Assembly: GCF_014648175.1 (NCBI RefSeq)
Contig: NZ_BMQP01000006.1
Coordinates: 62,001-126,000 of the forward strand
DNA: 64,000 bases
Origin: Planobispora rosea
Lineage (GTDB): Bacteria; Actinomycetota; Actinomycetes; Streptosporangiales; Streptosporangiaceae
Direction of reading: 5' to 3'
A model generated the notes under the pieces. That model made no database searches, was not told where the DNA came from, and saw nothing but the letters and a program-made list of their open reading frames with translations. The translations under genes were made by a program, and so were the position numbers. Below, in pieces: positions 54,272-63,490 of the stretch; within the stretch, counting starts at the first letter, position 1; the number at the start of each line of letters is the position of its first letter.

Positions 54272-56368
54272 ATGGCTGACCCAACCGATACCCGCGACAT
54301 CGGGCCCCGCCCCGGCTCGCCGCTGTGGACCTACCTGACGATCGTCACCGTCGTCGGGCTCACGGTCCTCGCGGCGGCGCTGTGGTTGACCAGCCCGGCG
54401 GAGCTGGCCAGTCTGGCCGGCTCCCAGCTGTTCTGGATACTCGCCACCCTGGTCGTGCTGGGCGAGCTCCGGCCGGTGATGCTCTCGTCGTCGACGGCGG
54501 TGGGCGGGACCTACCCGTCCACGATGTTCACCTTCGCCGCGCTCCTCCACTACGGGCTGCCGGTCGCCGTGCTGATGCAGACGGTCGCCCTTCTCGTCAA
54601 CGGAGCCGTCACCCGCCGGGCGCCGCACCGGATCCTGTTCAACGTCGCCCAGGTGACGCTGGCCTACGCGGCGGCCGGGGTGGTGCTGGGCGTGTTCGGC
54701 CACCAGCCGGCCTCGCTGGCCGCCCGGACACCCACGGGCGTCGACATGCTCGCGATCGGTCTGGCGGGACTCGCCTACTTCGTGGCCCGGGCACTGCTGG
54801 TCTCCGGCGCGGTCGCCCTGCACGAGCGCCGGTCGATCCACCGGGTGCTCAGGACCACGATCGGGCACCAGAGCCTGGTCTATGCCGGCCTGCTCGGGCT
54901 GGCCCCGCTGGTCGTGGTCGTCATGAACTACTCCCCGCCGCTGGTCCCGCTCTTCGTCGCGCCGCTGGCCGCGGTCTACTTCACCGCCACCCTGTCGGTC
55001 CGCCGGGACCACCAGGCGATGCACGACGGGCTCACCGGGCTGCCCAACCGCAAGATGCTCGTGCTCCGGACCGAGGAGGCCCTGGCCGAGGCGCGTACGC
55101 GTGAGGGCGAGCGGGTCGGCCTGCTCCTGCTGGACCTGGACCGGTTCAAGGAGGTCAACGACACCCTGGGACACCCGGTCGGCGACCGGCTGCTGCAGAT
55201 GGTGGCGCACCGGCTCACCCACAGCGTACGGCCCGGCGACGTGGTCGCCCGGCTCGGCGGTGACGAGTTCGCGGTGCTGCTCCCGTCGGTCCGGGACGCC
55301 GCCGCGGCCCGGGAGGTGGCCGCCCGGCTCCGGGTGGCGCTCACCGAGCCGGTCCGGCTGGAGGGCATGACCTTCGACCTGGACGCCTCGGTCGGCATCG
55401 CGCTCTACCCCGACCACGCGCCGGACTTCGAACTGCTGCTGCAGCGCTCCGACGTGGCGATGTACCTGGCGAAGGAGGGCCGGACCGGCGTCGAGCTCTA
55501 TCTCGCCGACAAGGACCGCAACAGTCCCGAGCGGCTCAACCTCCTCGGCGACCTGCGCAGGGCCATCGACCGGTCCGAGCTGCGACTGCACTACCAGCCC
55601 AAACTCGACCTGGCCGTCGGGGAGGTGCGCGGGGTGGAGGCGCTGCTGCGGTGGCGTCACCCGATCCGGGGGCCGGTCCGCCCGGAGGAGTTCATCCCGC
55701 TGGCCGAGCAGTCCTACCTGATGCGCCAGCTCACCGAGTACGTCATCGACGCGGCGCTGGAGCAGGCCGCCCACTGGTGGCACGCCGGCCTGCACGAGCA
55801 GATCTCCGTCAACGTCTCGGCCCGCGACCTGCTCGACTCCGCGCTCCCGGACCGGCTGGAGGCGGGCCTGGCCCGTTACCGGCTGCCGCCGAAGGCGATC
55901 CAGCTGGAGGTCACCGAGCGCATCCTGATGACCGACCAGGCCTACACGGCCGACGCCGTACGGGCGCTGGCCGCGCTGGGCGTGCAGCTCGCGCTGGACG
56001 ACTTCGGCACCGGCTACTCCTCGCTGGTCCGCCTGCAGCGGCTGCCGGTCTCCGAGGTCAAGATCGATGCCTCGTTCGTGGGCCGGATCTGCGAGTCCAA
56101 GGACGACGAGCGGATCGTCCGCTCCATCGTCGACCTGGTCCGCTCGCTGGGCCTGCGCTCGGTCGCCGAGGGCGTCGAGTCGGCGGAGGTGGCCAAGCGC
56201 CTGGCCGATATGGGATGCGACCTCGGGCAGGGCTGGTGGCTGGCCGAGCCGATGTCCGCGGCGGACGCCACGGAGTGGCTCCGCAAGCACCGCGACCAGC
56301 GGCGCGTCCCGGTGAAGCCGCACTTCGACGTGGAGCCCGCCGAGGTCCTCGACCCCCAGACCGCCTGA
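54272..56368 (+). CDS. Membrane-bound GGDEF-EAL c-di-GMP enzyme
   Basis: About 698 residues. Five to seven N-terminal membrane segments (~20-240) form a sensor, followed by a diguanylate cyclase domain with an intact GGDEF (329-333) and a product-inhibition RxxD site (RPGD) 5 residues before it, then a phosphodiesterase domain starting EALLRW (E456) with DDFGTGYSSL. Both activities look intact, so it may switch direction. Two starts are possible (54254, 54272); 54272 fits the GGGGG upstream. The 281-bp upstream gap shows no other gene. Confidence 0.9.
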   Translation: MADPTDTRDIGPRPGSPLWTYLTIVTVVGLTVLAAALWLTSPAELASLAGSQLFWILATLVVLGELRPVMLSSSTAVGGTYPSTMFTFAALLHYGLPVAVLMQTVALLVNGAVTRRAPHRILFNVAQVTLAYAAAGVVLGVFGHQPASLAARTPTGVDMLAIGLAGLAYFVARALLVSGAVALHERRSIHRVLRTTIGHQSLVYAGLLGLAPLVVVVMNYSPPLVPLFVAPLAAVYFTATLSVRRDHQAMHDGLTGLPNRKMLVLRTEEALAEARTREGERVGLLLLDLDRFKEVNDTLGHPVGDRLLQMVAHRLTHSVRPGDVVARLGGDEFAVLLPSVRDAAAAREVAARLRVALTEPVRLEGMTFDLDASVGIALYPDHAPDFELLLQRSDVAMYLAKEGRTGVELYLADKDRNSPERLNLLGDLRRAIDRSELRLHYQPKLDLAVGEVRGVEALLRWRHPIRGPVRPEEFIPLAEQSYLMRQLTEYVIDAALEQAAHWWHAGLHEQISVNVSARDLLDSALPDRLEAGLARYRLPPKAIQLEVTERILMTDQAYTADAVRALAALGVQLALDDFGTGYSSLVRLQRLPVSEVKIDASFVGRICESKDDERIVRSIVDLVRSLGLRSVAEGVESAEVAKRLADMGCDLGQGWWLAEPMSAADATEWLRKHRDQRRVPVKPHFDVEPAEVLDPQTA

Positions 56369-56372
56369 GAAT

Positions 56373-56406
56373 GTAGGAGTACACTTCGTCGAAGTACGTT
56401 CCTACA
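56373..56406. repeat. Imperfect palindrome before the archaeal-type ATPase
   Basis: Outer arms TGTAGGA/TCCTACA and inner ACTTCG/CGAAGT flank a CTTCGTCGAAG core. A related sequence, GTAGGAGT..ACTTCG.CGAAG..CACTCCT, lies after the gene (57947-57976). They share the same layout and could be paired sites of a mobile or regulatory element. Confidence 0.55.
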
Positions 56407-56419
56407 TCCTGAGGTCACG

Positions 56420-57856
56420 ATGCTCACCAAGCCGGACAGGATCTTCGATCGGGAGTTTGAGTGGCGGCATCTGTCCGCTTTCGTGGAGCGAGGCAGGGAC
56501 ACCGTTCAGCTCGGAGTGGTCAGCGGCCGTCGGCGGCAGGGTAAGACCTTCCTCCTGGAGGCTCTGGCCAGTGAGACCGGCGGGTTCTATTTCGGGGCGA
56601 CCCAGGCGACCGAGGCGGAGTCTCTGCGCCTCTTCTCGGCCGCGCTCCAGGACTACGCGAAATCACCTGTGCGGCTGAGGTTCGCCGACTGGGACGAGGC
56701 CATCAGGCACCTGTTCACGGTGGCTGGCGACATCGGGCGGCCGATCGTCATCGACGAGTTCCCCTACCTCAGCAAGGTCTCACCGGCTCTTCCCTCCATC
56801 ATCCAGCGAGAGGTCGATCGGGCGATCTCACAAGGCGGGCGGCTCGCCCTCCTGCTCTGCGGTTCCGCGATGTCGGTCATGGGGGGACTCCTCGCGGGAA
56901 GTGCGCCGCTGCGCGGGCGGGCCACCCTCGAACTGGTGGTGAAGCCCTTCGACTATCCGCTCGCCGCCGGCTACTGGAAGATCGGCGATCCGGCTCTGGC
57001 CGCCCGGGTCCACGCGGTGGTCGGAGGCACTCCGGCCTATCTCCGTTTCCTCAACGGGGACATCCCCGAATCGATGGACGACTTCGACGAGTGGGTGCTG
57101 CGTACGGTGCTGGACCCTGGCACCCCCCTGTTCCGTGAGGCCCGGTACCTCCTGGAGGAGGAAACGGATATCCGGGACAGCGCGCTCTATCACTCGGTGC
57201 TGGCGGCGGTGGCCGCGGGCGACAACACACGCGGGGGGATCGCGAGTTACATCGGGCGCAAGGCCGCTGACATCGGACACCACCTCAACGTCCTTGAGGA
57301 CAACTGCCTGCTCCGGCGCGAGCCCGATGTCTTCCGCGCGGGGCGGTCTGTGTACCGGGTGGCCGAACCCCTGATCAGCTTCTATCAGGTGATCATGCGT
57401 CCGCAGTGGGGATTGCTGGAGAGCGGGCGGGCGGCGGCCGTCTGGACGGACGCCAGGCCACGCTTCCACTCCCAGATCATGGGGCCTCACTTCGAGGAAC
57501 TGTGCAGGCGGTTCGCACTCGTCGAGCCGGTCTTCGGAGGCCTGCCAGGGGAGGTCGGCGCAGGTGCCCTCACCGATCACGCATACCGTACCCAGATCCA
57601 GGTGGACGTCGCGGTGTTCGCTCCCGCGGTTCCCGGGGAGCCCCGGAGGGTGATGTCGATCGGCGAGGTCAAATGGGGGGACGTCATGGGCGCGCGGCAT
57701 GTCGAGCGGTTGCGCCGAGCCAGGGACCTGCTCGCCGAGAAGGGGTACGACACCCGGGAGACCGTGCTCGCCTGCTACAGCGGCGCGGGATTCGACCCCG
57801 CGTTCCACCCCGAGGACGACGTCCGGATGATCGGGCTTCCGGAGCTGTACTCCTGA
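56420..57856 (+). CDS. Archaeal-type ATPase with C-terminal DUF234/PD-(D/E)XK domain
   Basis: 478 residues. N-terminal ATPase: Walker A VSGRRRQGKTFLL, Walker B IVIDEFPYL and a sensor LLLCGSAMSVM, then a winged-helix region (IASYIGRKAADIGHHLNVLEDNCLL). The C-terminus has QVDVAVFAP and IGEVKWG, the D...ExK layout of DUF234 nucleases. Such ATPase-nuclease fusions are scattered in bacteria and archaea. Flanked by related palindromes. Ribosome site GAGG before ATG 56420. Role, possibly mobility or defence, is inference. Confidence 0.7.
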   Translation: MLTKPDRIFDREFEWRHLSAFVERGRDTVQLGVVSGRRRQGKTFLLEALASETGGFYFGATQATEAESLRLFSAALQDYAKSPVRLRFADWDEAIRHLFTVAGDIGRPIVIDEFPYLSKVSPALPSIIQREVDRAISQGGRLALLLCGSAMSVMGGLLAGSAPLRGRATLELVVKPFDYPLAAGYWKIGDPALAARVHAVVGGTPAYLRFLNGDIPESMDDFDEWVLRTVLDPGTPLFREARYLLEEETDIRDSALYHSVLAAVAAGDNTRGGIASYIGRKAADIGHHLNVLEDNCLLRREPDVFRAGRSVYRVAEPLISFYQVIMRPQWGLLESGRAAAVWTDARPRFHSQIMGPHFEELCRRFALVEPVFGGLPGEVGAGALTDHAYRTQIQVDVAVFAPAVPGEPRRVMSIGEVKWGDVMGARHVERLRRARDLLAEKGYDTRETVLACYSGAGFDPAFHPEDDVRMIGLPELYS

Positions 57857-57907
57857 CCTTCCCGGGCCCAGCCCGAACGCTCCCACAAAGAATTATGAAC
57901 GGTATCG

Positions 57908-57941
57908 CTGGAGGCAGTATCGCGGCCGATACTGTCTCCAG
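57908..57941. terminator. Hairpin after the archaeal-type ATPase
   Basis: 15-bp stem with one mismatch (CTGGAGGCAGTATCG / CGATACTGTCTCCAG) and a 4-nt loop, 51 nt after the stop. No T-run. The second palindrome follows 5 nt later. The remaining ~200 bp to gatC (57977-58182) holds nothing else I can support. Confidence 0.55.
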
Positions 57942-57946
57942 CGACA

Positions 57947-57976
57947 GTAGGAGTGTACTTCGACGAAGCGCACTCC
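57947..57976. repeat. Second palindrome flanking the ATPase gene
   Basis: GTAGGAGTGTACTTCG and CGAAGCGCACTCCT form an imperfect palindrome with the same GTAGGAGT/ACTTCG/CGAAG/TCCT architecture as 56373-56406. Confidence 0.5.
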
Positions 57977-58182
57977 TCGCTTTCGCATGGGAGAGCACCG
58001 GAGGCCGTCCTGGACGGGCCCGGCGGGACGGCGGTCTCCGGTGGCATGCGGCGGCTGGATGTGAGCGGGTGACGGCGGGGGCGCCGTGGGAGCCACGGGG
58101 TAATGAAGTCGGGCCTGCGGGGCCATGCGCCCTAGGATGACAGTTGTCCAATTGCCACTCCACGAAACGGGTTCAACGACTC

Positions 58183-58482
58183 ATGTCCGCCATAACCCGC
58201 GACGAGGTCGCGCACCTCGCCCGGCTGTCCAGGCTGGCGCTGTCCGATGAGGAGCTCGACCACTTCGCCGCCCAGCTCGATGTGATCATCGGTGCGGTCG
58301 CCCGCGTCGCCGAGGTGGCGGCCGACGACATCCCGCCCTCCTCGCACGCGCTCCCGCTCACCAACGTCTACCGTCCCGACGAGGTACGGCCCGGCCTCAC
58401 GCCGGAGAAGGCGCTGTCCGGCGCCCCGGCCGTCGAGGAGGACCGCTTCCGGGTCCCGCGCATCCTCGGGGAGGAGGCATGA
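58183..58482 (+). CDS. gatC: Asp-tRNA(Asn)/Glu-tRNA(Gln) amidotransferase subunit C
   Basis: 99 residues. [22 protein letters not shown] at the start and [11 protein letters not shown] at the end are typical of GatC, which holds GatA and GatB together. Start ATG 58183 chosen for the conserved N-terminus. Overlaps gatA by 4 nt (ATGA). First gene of the gat operon. Confidence 0.93.
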   Translation: MSAITRDEVAHLARLSRLALSDEELDHFAAQLDVIIGAVARVAEVAADDIPPSSHALPLTNVYRPDEVRPGLTPEKALSGAPAVEEDRFRVPRILGEEA

Positions 58483-59969
58483 GCCTGATCCACAAGAGCG
58501 CCGCCGAGCTCGGCGCGCTGATCGCGGGTGGCGAGGTGTCGGCCGTCGAGGTCGCCCAGGCGCACCTCGACCGGATCGCCGCCGTCGAGCCGAAGGTCAA
58601 CGCCTTCCTGCACGTCGACGCCGATGCGGCGCTCGCCCAGGCCCGCCGGGTCGACGAGCGCCGGGCCGCCGGCGAGCAGCTCGGCCCGCTCGCCGGCGTG
58701 CCGATCGCCCACAAGGACGTCTTCACCACCACGGACATGCCGACCACGGCCGGGTCGAAGATCCTGGAGGGCTGGCGGCCGCCGTACGACGCGACCGTGA
58801 CCCGCCGCCTGCGCGAGGCCGGGCTGGTGATCCTCGGCAAGACCAACCTCGACGAGTTCGCGATGGGCTCCTCCACCGAGAACTCCGCCTACGGCGTCAC
58901 CCGCAACCCGTGGGACCTGTCCCGGATCCCGGGCGGCTCCTCCGGCGGCTCGTCCGCCGCGGTCGCGGCCTACGAGGCGCCGCTGTCCACCGGGACCGAC
59001 ACCGGCGGCTCGATCAGGCAGCCCGCCGCGGTCACCGGCATCGTCGGCATGAAGCCGACCTACGGCGGTTCCTCCCGCTACGGACTGATCGCCTTCGCCA
59101 GCTCGCTGGACACGCCGGGCCCCTTCGCCCGGAACGTGATGGACGCGGCGCTGCTGCACGAGGCGTTCTCCGGCCACGACCCGATGGACTCCACCTCCAT
59201 CGACGCCGCGGTGCCGCGGGTCGTCGAGGCGGCGAAGGAGGGCGACGTCGACGGGCTGCGCATCGGAGTGGTCAAGGAGTTCGGCGGAGAGGGCTACCAG
59301 GCGGGCGTGCTGGCCCGCTTCCGGGAGACCGTGGAGCTGCTGGAGTCGCTGGGCGCGAAGGTGATCGAGGTCTCCTGCCCGTCGTTCACCACGGCGCTGC
59401 CGGCCTACTACCTGATCGCCCCGTCGGAGTGCTCGTCCAACCTGGCCCGTTTCGACGCGATGCGGTACGGCCTGCGCGTCGGCGACGACGGCACCCGCTC
59501 GGCCGAGGAGGTCATGGCGCTGACCCGCGCCGCCGGCTTCGGCCCCGAGGTCAAGCGGCGCATCATCCTGGGCACCTACGCGCTGTCCAGCGGCTACTAC
59601 GACGCCTACTACGGCCAGGCGCAGAAGGTCCGCACGCTCATCGCCCGGGACTTCGAGGCGGCCTTCCACCAGGTGGACGTGCTCATCTCGCCCACCACGC
59701 CGACCACCGCGTTCCCGATCGGCGAGCGCGCCGACGACCCCATGGCGATGTACCTCGCCGACCTGTGCACGATCCCGACCAACCTCGCGGGCAACGCGGC
59801 CATCTCGGTGCCGTGCGGCCTGGCCGACGAGGACGGGCTCCCGGTCGGCCTGCAGATCATGGCGCCGGTGCTCGGCGACGACCGCTGCTACCGGGTCGGC
59901 GCCGCCGTGGAGCGGGCGCTGAACGACCGCTGGGGCGGCAGCCTGCTGTCCAGGGCGCCGGAGCTGTAG
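58479..59969 (+). CDS. gatA: Glutamyl-tRNA(Gln)/aspartyl-tRNA(Asn) amidotransferase subunit A
   Basis: 496 residues of the amidase-signature family. Catalytic Lys-Ser-Ser triad is complete: PIAHKDVF (Lys), [11 protein letters not shown] (Ser) and [10 protein letters not shown] (nucleophile Ser). Normal length. Liberates ammonia from glutamine for GatB. Normally gatB would follow; here an ATPase and its partner intervene. Confidence 0.96.
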   Translation: MSLIHKSAAELGALIAGGEVSAVEVAQAHLDRIAAVEPKVNAFLHVDADAALAQARRVDERRAAGEQLGPLAGVPIAHKDVFTTTDMPTTAGSKILEGWRPPYDATVTRRLREAGLVILGKTNLDEFAMGSSTENSAYGVTRNPWDLSRIPGGSSGGSSAAVAAYEAPLSTGTDTGGSIRQPAAVTGIVGMKPTYGGSSRYGLIAFASSLDTPGPFARNVMDAALLHEAFSGHDPMDSTSIDAAVPRVVEAAKEGDVDGLRIGVVKEFGGEGYQAGVLARFRETVELLESLGAKVIEVSCPSFTTALPAYYLIAPSECSSNLARFDAMRYGLRVGDDGTRSAEEVMALTRAAGFGPEVKRRIILGTYALSSGYYDAYYGQAQKVRTLIARDFEAAFHQVDVLISPTTPTTAFPIGERADDPMAMYLADLCTIPTNLAGNAAISVPCGLADEDGLPVGLQIMAPVLGDDRCYRVGAAVERALNDRWGGSLLSRAPEL

Positions 59970-60009
59970 GACCGGCGGGCACGGCGGGGCGGAGAGGAAG
60001 AACGGCGGC

Positions 60010-61098
60010 GTGATCACTCGGATCGAGATCGACGGGTTCAAGTCATTCCTGGACTTCGAGCTCGACGTGCCGCCGTTCCTCACGCTGGCCGGCCCCGCGG
60101 CCGGCGGCAAGTCCAACCTGTTCGACGCCCTCGCCTTCGTCGCCGACGAGGTCGGCGGTCCAGGCGGGCTGCTCGGCGCGTGCCGGGGAGCCCCGCACGA
60201 GCAGTTCCACCGGGTCGCCGCGGGGGAGCCCGTCCCCGCCTTCACCGTCGCGGTGGAGTCCCTGGTCGCCCCCGAGCCGGGCGCGCTGCTCCCGGTCCGG
60301 TTCGACACCGGGGCGGAGATGGTGCTGCGGATCCCGCGCTCCACGGGTCCCGTCGTCAGCCACGCCGTACGGGGGCTCCCGGAGGATCTGCTCCGGCTCA
60401 TCGTGGCCGACCCGGACCCGGAGACCACGCCCGGCCGTACGGTCGCCTCCTGGCGGCGCCACGCCCCCGTGCCGCAGGCCATGCGCGGCCGGTGCTCCCC
60501 GGACGACCGGGGCCCGCTCGCCGCCGACGGCGCGAACCTCGCGGCGGTGCTGGGCCGGATGGCGGGTACGGCGGCGCTGGCCGACCTGGCGGCCGACCTC
60601 GCCGCGCTGGTCCCCGACGCCGTCGCGATCGTGCCCAGGACCGAGCGGGGGACGTCCTCCTTCGACCTGGTCATGGACGGTCAGGGCGCGGTCCCGGCCG
60701 CGTTGTTGTCGGACGGGACCCTGCGGGTGCTCGGGCTCCTGACCGCGCTGCACGACCCGGACCACCCGGTCACCCTGCTGGTGGAGGAGATCGAGCGCGG
60801 TGTGCACCCCGCCCGCCTGCGCGAGCTGCTGCGCCGGGTCCGGCAGCGGGTCGCCGAGCCCGGCGGCGCGGAGCCGTACCGACAGGTGATCCTGACCAGC
60901 CACTCGCCGGTGGTGGTCGCCGAGCTCTACCGGACCGCTCCGGACGCCCTGACCTTCCTGGACGCCGTGACGCGCGTCGATCCCGGCAGCGGCCGGGTCT
61001 CGCGGGTGACGGTGGCCAAGCCCGTGCAGGCGGACGGCGAGCCGGGCACGTTCGTCTCGCCCCGGCAGATCCGCGAGTACCTCGGGGCGGCGGCGTGA
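60010..61098 (+). CDS. OLD/RecF-like AAA ATPase, candidate defence component
   Basis: 362 residues. Starts ITRIEIDGFKSFLDFEL, the classic opening of ABC-type AAA ATPases. Walker A GPAAGGKSN, signature-like LLSDGTLRVLGLL, Walker B VTLLVEEIERGVHP and H-loop TSHSPVVVAELY are complete. GTG 60010 follows GGAGAGGAAG. Paired with a DUF4276-like gene 55 nt downstream and inserted between gatA and gatB. The architecture parallels PARIS-type (ATPase plus TOPRIM-like) anti-phage modules; a defence role is inference. Confidence 0.75.
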   Translation: MITRIEIDGFKSFLDFELDVPPFLTLAGPAAGGKSNLFDALAFVADEVGGPGGLLGACRGAPHEQFHRVAAGEPVPAFTVAVESLVAPEPGALLPVRFDTGAEMVLRIPRSTGPVVSHAVRGLPEDLLRLIVADPDPETTPGRTVASWRRHAPVPQAMRGRCSPDDRGPLAADGANLAAVLGRMAGTAALADLAADLAALVPDAVAIVPRTERGTSSFDLVMDGQGAVPAALLSDGTLRVLGLLTALHDPDHPVTLLVEEIERGVHPARLRELLRRVRQRVAEPGGAEPYRQVILTSHSPVVVAELYRTAPDALTFLDAVTRVDPGSGRVSRVTVAKPVQADGEPGTFVSPRQIREYLGAAA

Positions 61099-61157
61099 GC
61101 GGGCGGGCCACGGGCGCGTCGGCGTCGCGGACGCGGCCGGCGGAGGAGGCTCCGTGA
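61095..61157 (+). CDS. 20-codon mini-ORF bridging the ATPase and DUF4276-like genes
   Basis: GTG 61095 overlaps the ATPase stop (GTGA) and the ORF (MSGRATGASASRTRPAEEAP) ends in a TGA overlapping the GTG of the next gene. Its first codons resemble the next gene's start (gtgagcgg), suggesting duplication of the start region. Might be translated for coupling only. Confidence 0.35.
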   Translation: MSGRATGASASRTRPAEEAP

Positions 61158-61738
61158 GCGGCATGCGGGTCGTCAGCCGTCCTCTGGTCCCGGGTCTCGT
61201 CGCGGAGCGCCCCACCGACCAGGGCTTCCTCGACGTGGTGATCTACCGTCAGCTCCGCGAGCTGGTGGGGGAGTCTCCGCACGCGGTGGACGTCGAGGCC
61301 ACGAGGGTGGTCGTGTGCGATCGCGCCCACGTGGTCGCGGCGCTGGAGGAGCTCGCGGCGGACTGCCACCTGATCTTCGCCCGGCGCGGCGGCCGCGAGC
61401 GGGGCAGGAACGACGGGCTCCGCTACCACTCGCACTACCTGGTGCCGGTGGTCGGCCTGGGCGACACCGAGGGCTGGCCGCTCGCCGACCCGGCGGTCTG
61501 GGCCGGGCTGACCGGCAGCGACCCGGCCCGCCTGCCCGCCCGGCCCGGCGACGTCGAGAGGATCACCGACCCCCGGGAGGCCCTGGCCGCGACCGTCCCC
61601 CGGCGGGGGAGGTCGGCCGGCGACTACTTCCACTACATCGGACGCACCATCGACCTCGCCGTACTGGCCCAGGTCCCCGGCTACGCGGGCTGGGTCGCCG
61701 AGACGAGGAACGCACTGAAAGGACTTGGTTACCTGTGA
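61154..61738 (+). CDS. DUF4276-like partner of the ATPase (TOPRIM-like)
   Basis: 194 residues. LVAERPTDQGFLDVVIYRQL near the start and VPVVGLGDTEGWPLADPAVW further on match the (E)GPTD..FL and ExEAWLLADP landmarks of DUF4276/TOPRIM-like proteins. The acidic metal motif usually written DADG seems replaced by ARRGGRERG (near residue 75), so nuclease activity is uncertain. Excellent ribosome site (GGAGGAGG) at GTG 61154. Followed by a 26-codon overlapping mini-ORF, then gatB. Confidence 0.55.
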   Translation: MSGMRVVSRPLVPGLVAERPTDQGFLDVVIYRQLRELVGESPHAVDVEATRVVVCDRAHVVAALEELAADCHLIFARRGGRERGRNDGLRYHSHYLVPVVGLGDTEGWPLADPAVWAGLTGSDPARLPARPGDVERITDPREALAATVPRRGRSAGDYFHYIGRTIDLAVLAQVPGYAGWVAETRNALKGLGYL

Positions 61739-61815
61739 GCGGGAGAGAACCCGACGCAATGAGCGAAGCGGCGCGCGAGGCACGAGCGCTCCGCGCAGCG
61801 AACGAGGAGCGGTGA
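61735..61815 (+). CDS. 26-codon mini-ORF before gatB
   Basis: GTG 61735 overlaps the previous stop (GTGA). The product ([19 protein letters not shown]...) is Ala/Glu/Arg-rich; the DNA contains gagcgaagcgg/gagcgctccgcgcagcgaac, an actinomycete intergenic-repeat-like pattern, so it may be noncoding. Ends 7 nt before gatB. Confidence 0.25.
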   Translation: MSGREPDAMSEAAREARALRAANEER

Positions 61816-61822
61816 ACGACAT

Positions 61823-63328
61823 ATGAGCACAGGCACGCTCATGCCGTACGACGAGGCGCTGGAGCGCTTCGAGCCGGTGCTGGGCCTGGAGACGCACATC
61901 GAGCTGGGTACGGCCTCGAAGATGTTCTGCGGCTGCCCGACCGCCTTCGGCGCCCCGCCGAACACCCAGGTCTGCCCGGTCTGCCTGGCGCTGCCCGGCT
62001 CGCTGCCGGTGGCCAACGCCACCGCGATCGAGTCGACCATCCGGATCGGCCTGGCGCTGAACTGCTCGATCGCTGAGTGGTGCCGCTTCGCCCGGAAGAA
62101 CTACTTCTATCCGGACATGCCGAAGAACTACCAGATCAGCCAGTACGACGAGCCGCTCTGCTTCGACGGCTACCTCGACGTCGAGGTGGACGGCAGGACC
62201 ATCAGGGTCGAGATCGAGCGGGTCCACCTGGAGGAGGACACCGGCAAGTCCACCCACATGGGCGGTGCCACCGGCCGGATCCACGGCGCCGACTACTCGA
62301 TCGTGGACTACAACCGCGCGGGCATCCCGCTGGTGGAGATCGTCACCAAGCCGATCACGGGCACCGACCGGCTCGCCCCCGAGGTCGCCCGCGCCTACGC
62401 CACCGAGCTGCGCGAGGTCATGCGCACCCTGGGCGTCTCCGATGTGCGCATGGAGGAGGGCTCCATGCGGTGCGACGTCAACGTCTCGCTCATGCCGCGC
62501 GGCTCCTCCGAGTGGGGCACCCGTACCGAGACCAAGAACGTCAACTCGCTGCGCAGCGTCGAGCGGGCGGTCCGCAGCGAGATCGAGCGCCAGGCCGCGA
62601 TCCTGGCCGGGGGCGGCCGGATCATCCAGGAGACCCGCCACTTCCACGAGGACACCGGCTCCACCACCTCGGGCCGGTCCAAGGAGGAGGCGCAGGACTA
62701 CCGTTACTTCCCCGAGCCCGACCTGGTGCCGATCGCGCCGGACTTCGCATGGGTGGCCTCGCTCAAGACCGCCCTGCCGGAGCTGCCGCGCCTGAAGCGC
62801 AAGCGGCTCCAGCAGGAGTGGGGTGTGTCCGACCTGGACATGGAGGCCATGCACAACGCCGACGCCGTCGACCTGGTCGAGGCGACGGTCTCCGCCGGTG
62901 CGCCGCCCGCCGACGCGCGGAAGTGGTGGATGGGCGAGCTGGCCCGCCGGGCCAACGAGGCGGGCGTCCCGCTGAGCGCTCTGGCGATCACCCCCGACCA
63001 GATCGCCCGGGTGTGCGCGATGGTCGCCGGCGGCGCGCTCAACGACAAGCTGGCCCGCCAGGTGCTGGAGGGCGTGCTGAACGGTGAGGGTTCCCCGGAC
63101 GAGGTGGTCTCGGCCCGTGGCCTGCAGATCGTCAACGACGAGGGCGAGCTCTCGGCGATCATCGACCAGGTGCTGGCCGACAACGCCGACGCGGTCGACA
63201 AGGTCCGCAACGGCAAGGTCGCCGCGGTCGGCGCTCTGGTCGGCGGCGTCATGAAGGCCAGCCGCGGCAAGGCCGACGCGGGCCGGGCACGGGAGCTGAT
63301 CCTGGAGAAGCTCGGCGTCTCCGAGTAG
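61823..63328 (+). CDS. gatB: Aspartyl/glutamyl-tRNA amidotransferase subunit B
   Basis: 501 residues. [18 protein letters not shown] and [15 protein letters not shown] (zinc-type cysteines), [34 protein letters not shown] and the tail domain (YqeY-like, ~360-501) are characteristic. Uses ATP and ammonia from GatA to amidate mischarged Glu-tRNA(Gln) or Asp-tRNA(Asn). ATG 61823, with GAGGAG 12 nt away. Confidence 0.96.
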   Translation: MSTGTLMPYDEALERFEPVLGLETHIELGTASKMFCGCPTAFGAPPNTQVCPVCLALPGSLPVANATAIESTIRIGLALNCSIAEWCRFARKNYFYPDMPKNYQISQYDEPLCFDGYLDVEVDGRTIRVEIERVHLEEDTGKSTHMGGATGRIHGADYSIVDYNRAGIPLVEIVTKPITGTDRLAPEVARAYATELREVMRTLGVSDVRMEEGSMRCDVNVSLMPRGSSEWGTRTETKNVNSLRSVERAVRSEIERQAAILAGGGRIIQETRHFHEDTGSTTSGRSKEEAQDYRYFPEPDLVPIAPDFAWVASLKTALPELPRLKRKRLQQEWGVSDLDMEAMHNADAVDLVEATVSAGAPPADARKWWMGELARRANEAGVPLSALAITPDQIARVCAMVAGGALNDKLARQVLEGVLNGEGSPDEVVSARGLQIVNDEGELSAIIDQVLADNADAVDKVRNGKVAAVGALVGGVMKASRGKADAGRARELILEKLGVSE

Positions 63329-63360
63329 CCCTCCGCGATCGTCCCCGGAACGGCGTGCAC

Positions 63361-63401
63361 CGCGGGCCCACCGGTCGTCCGACCGGTGGGCCCGCGTTTT
63401 T
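63361..63401 (+). terminator. Rho-independent terminator after gatB
   Basis: A 17-bp perfect stem (CGCGGGCCCACCGGTCG / CGACCGGTGGGCCCGCG) with a 2-nt apex, followed by a T-run (TTTTT). One of the clearest terminators in the window; ends the gat operon and, in reverse, the minus-strand gene. Confidence 0.92.
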
Positions 63402-63490
63402 CCGATACTGCGTGCTTTCAACTGCCGGGGGCAGCGCGATCGCGCACGGGCCGCCGGGCCGCCGGGCGGGGTGAGGCCCGGCCGGGTCGC

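Noticed and set aside
56420-57856. The archaeal-type ATPase as an insertion-sequence transposase
   Set aside because: No transposase catalytic motif, no terminal inverted repeats of IS type or target duplication; only related palindromes.
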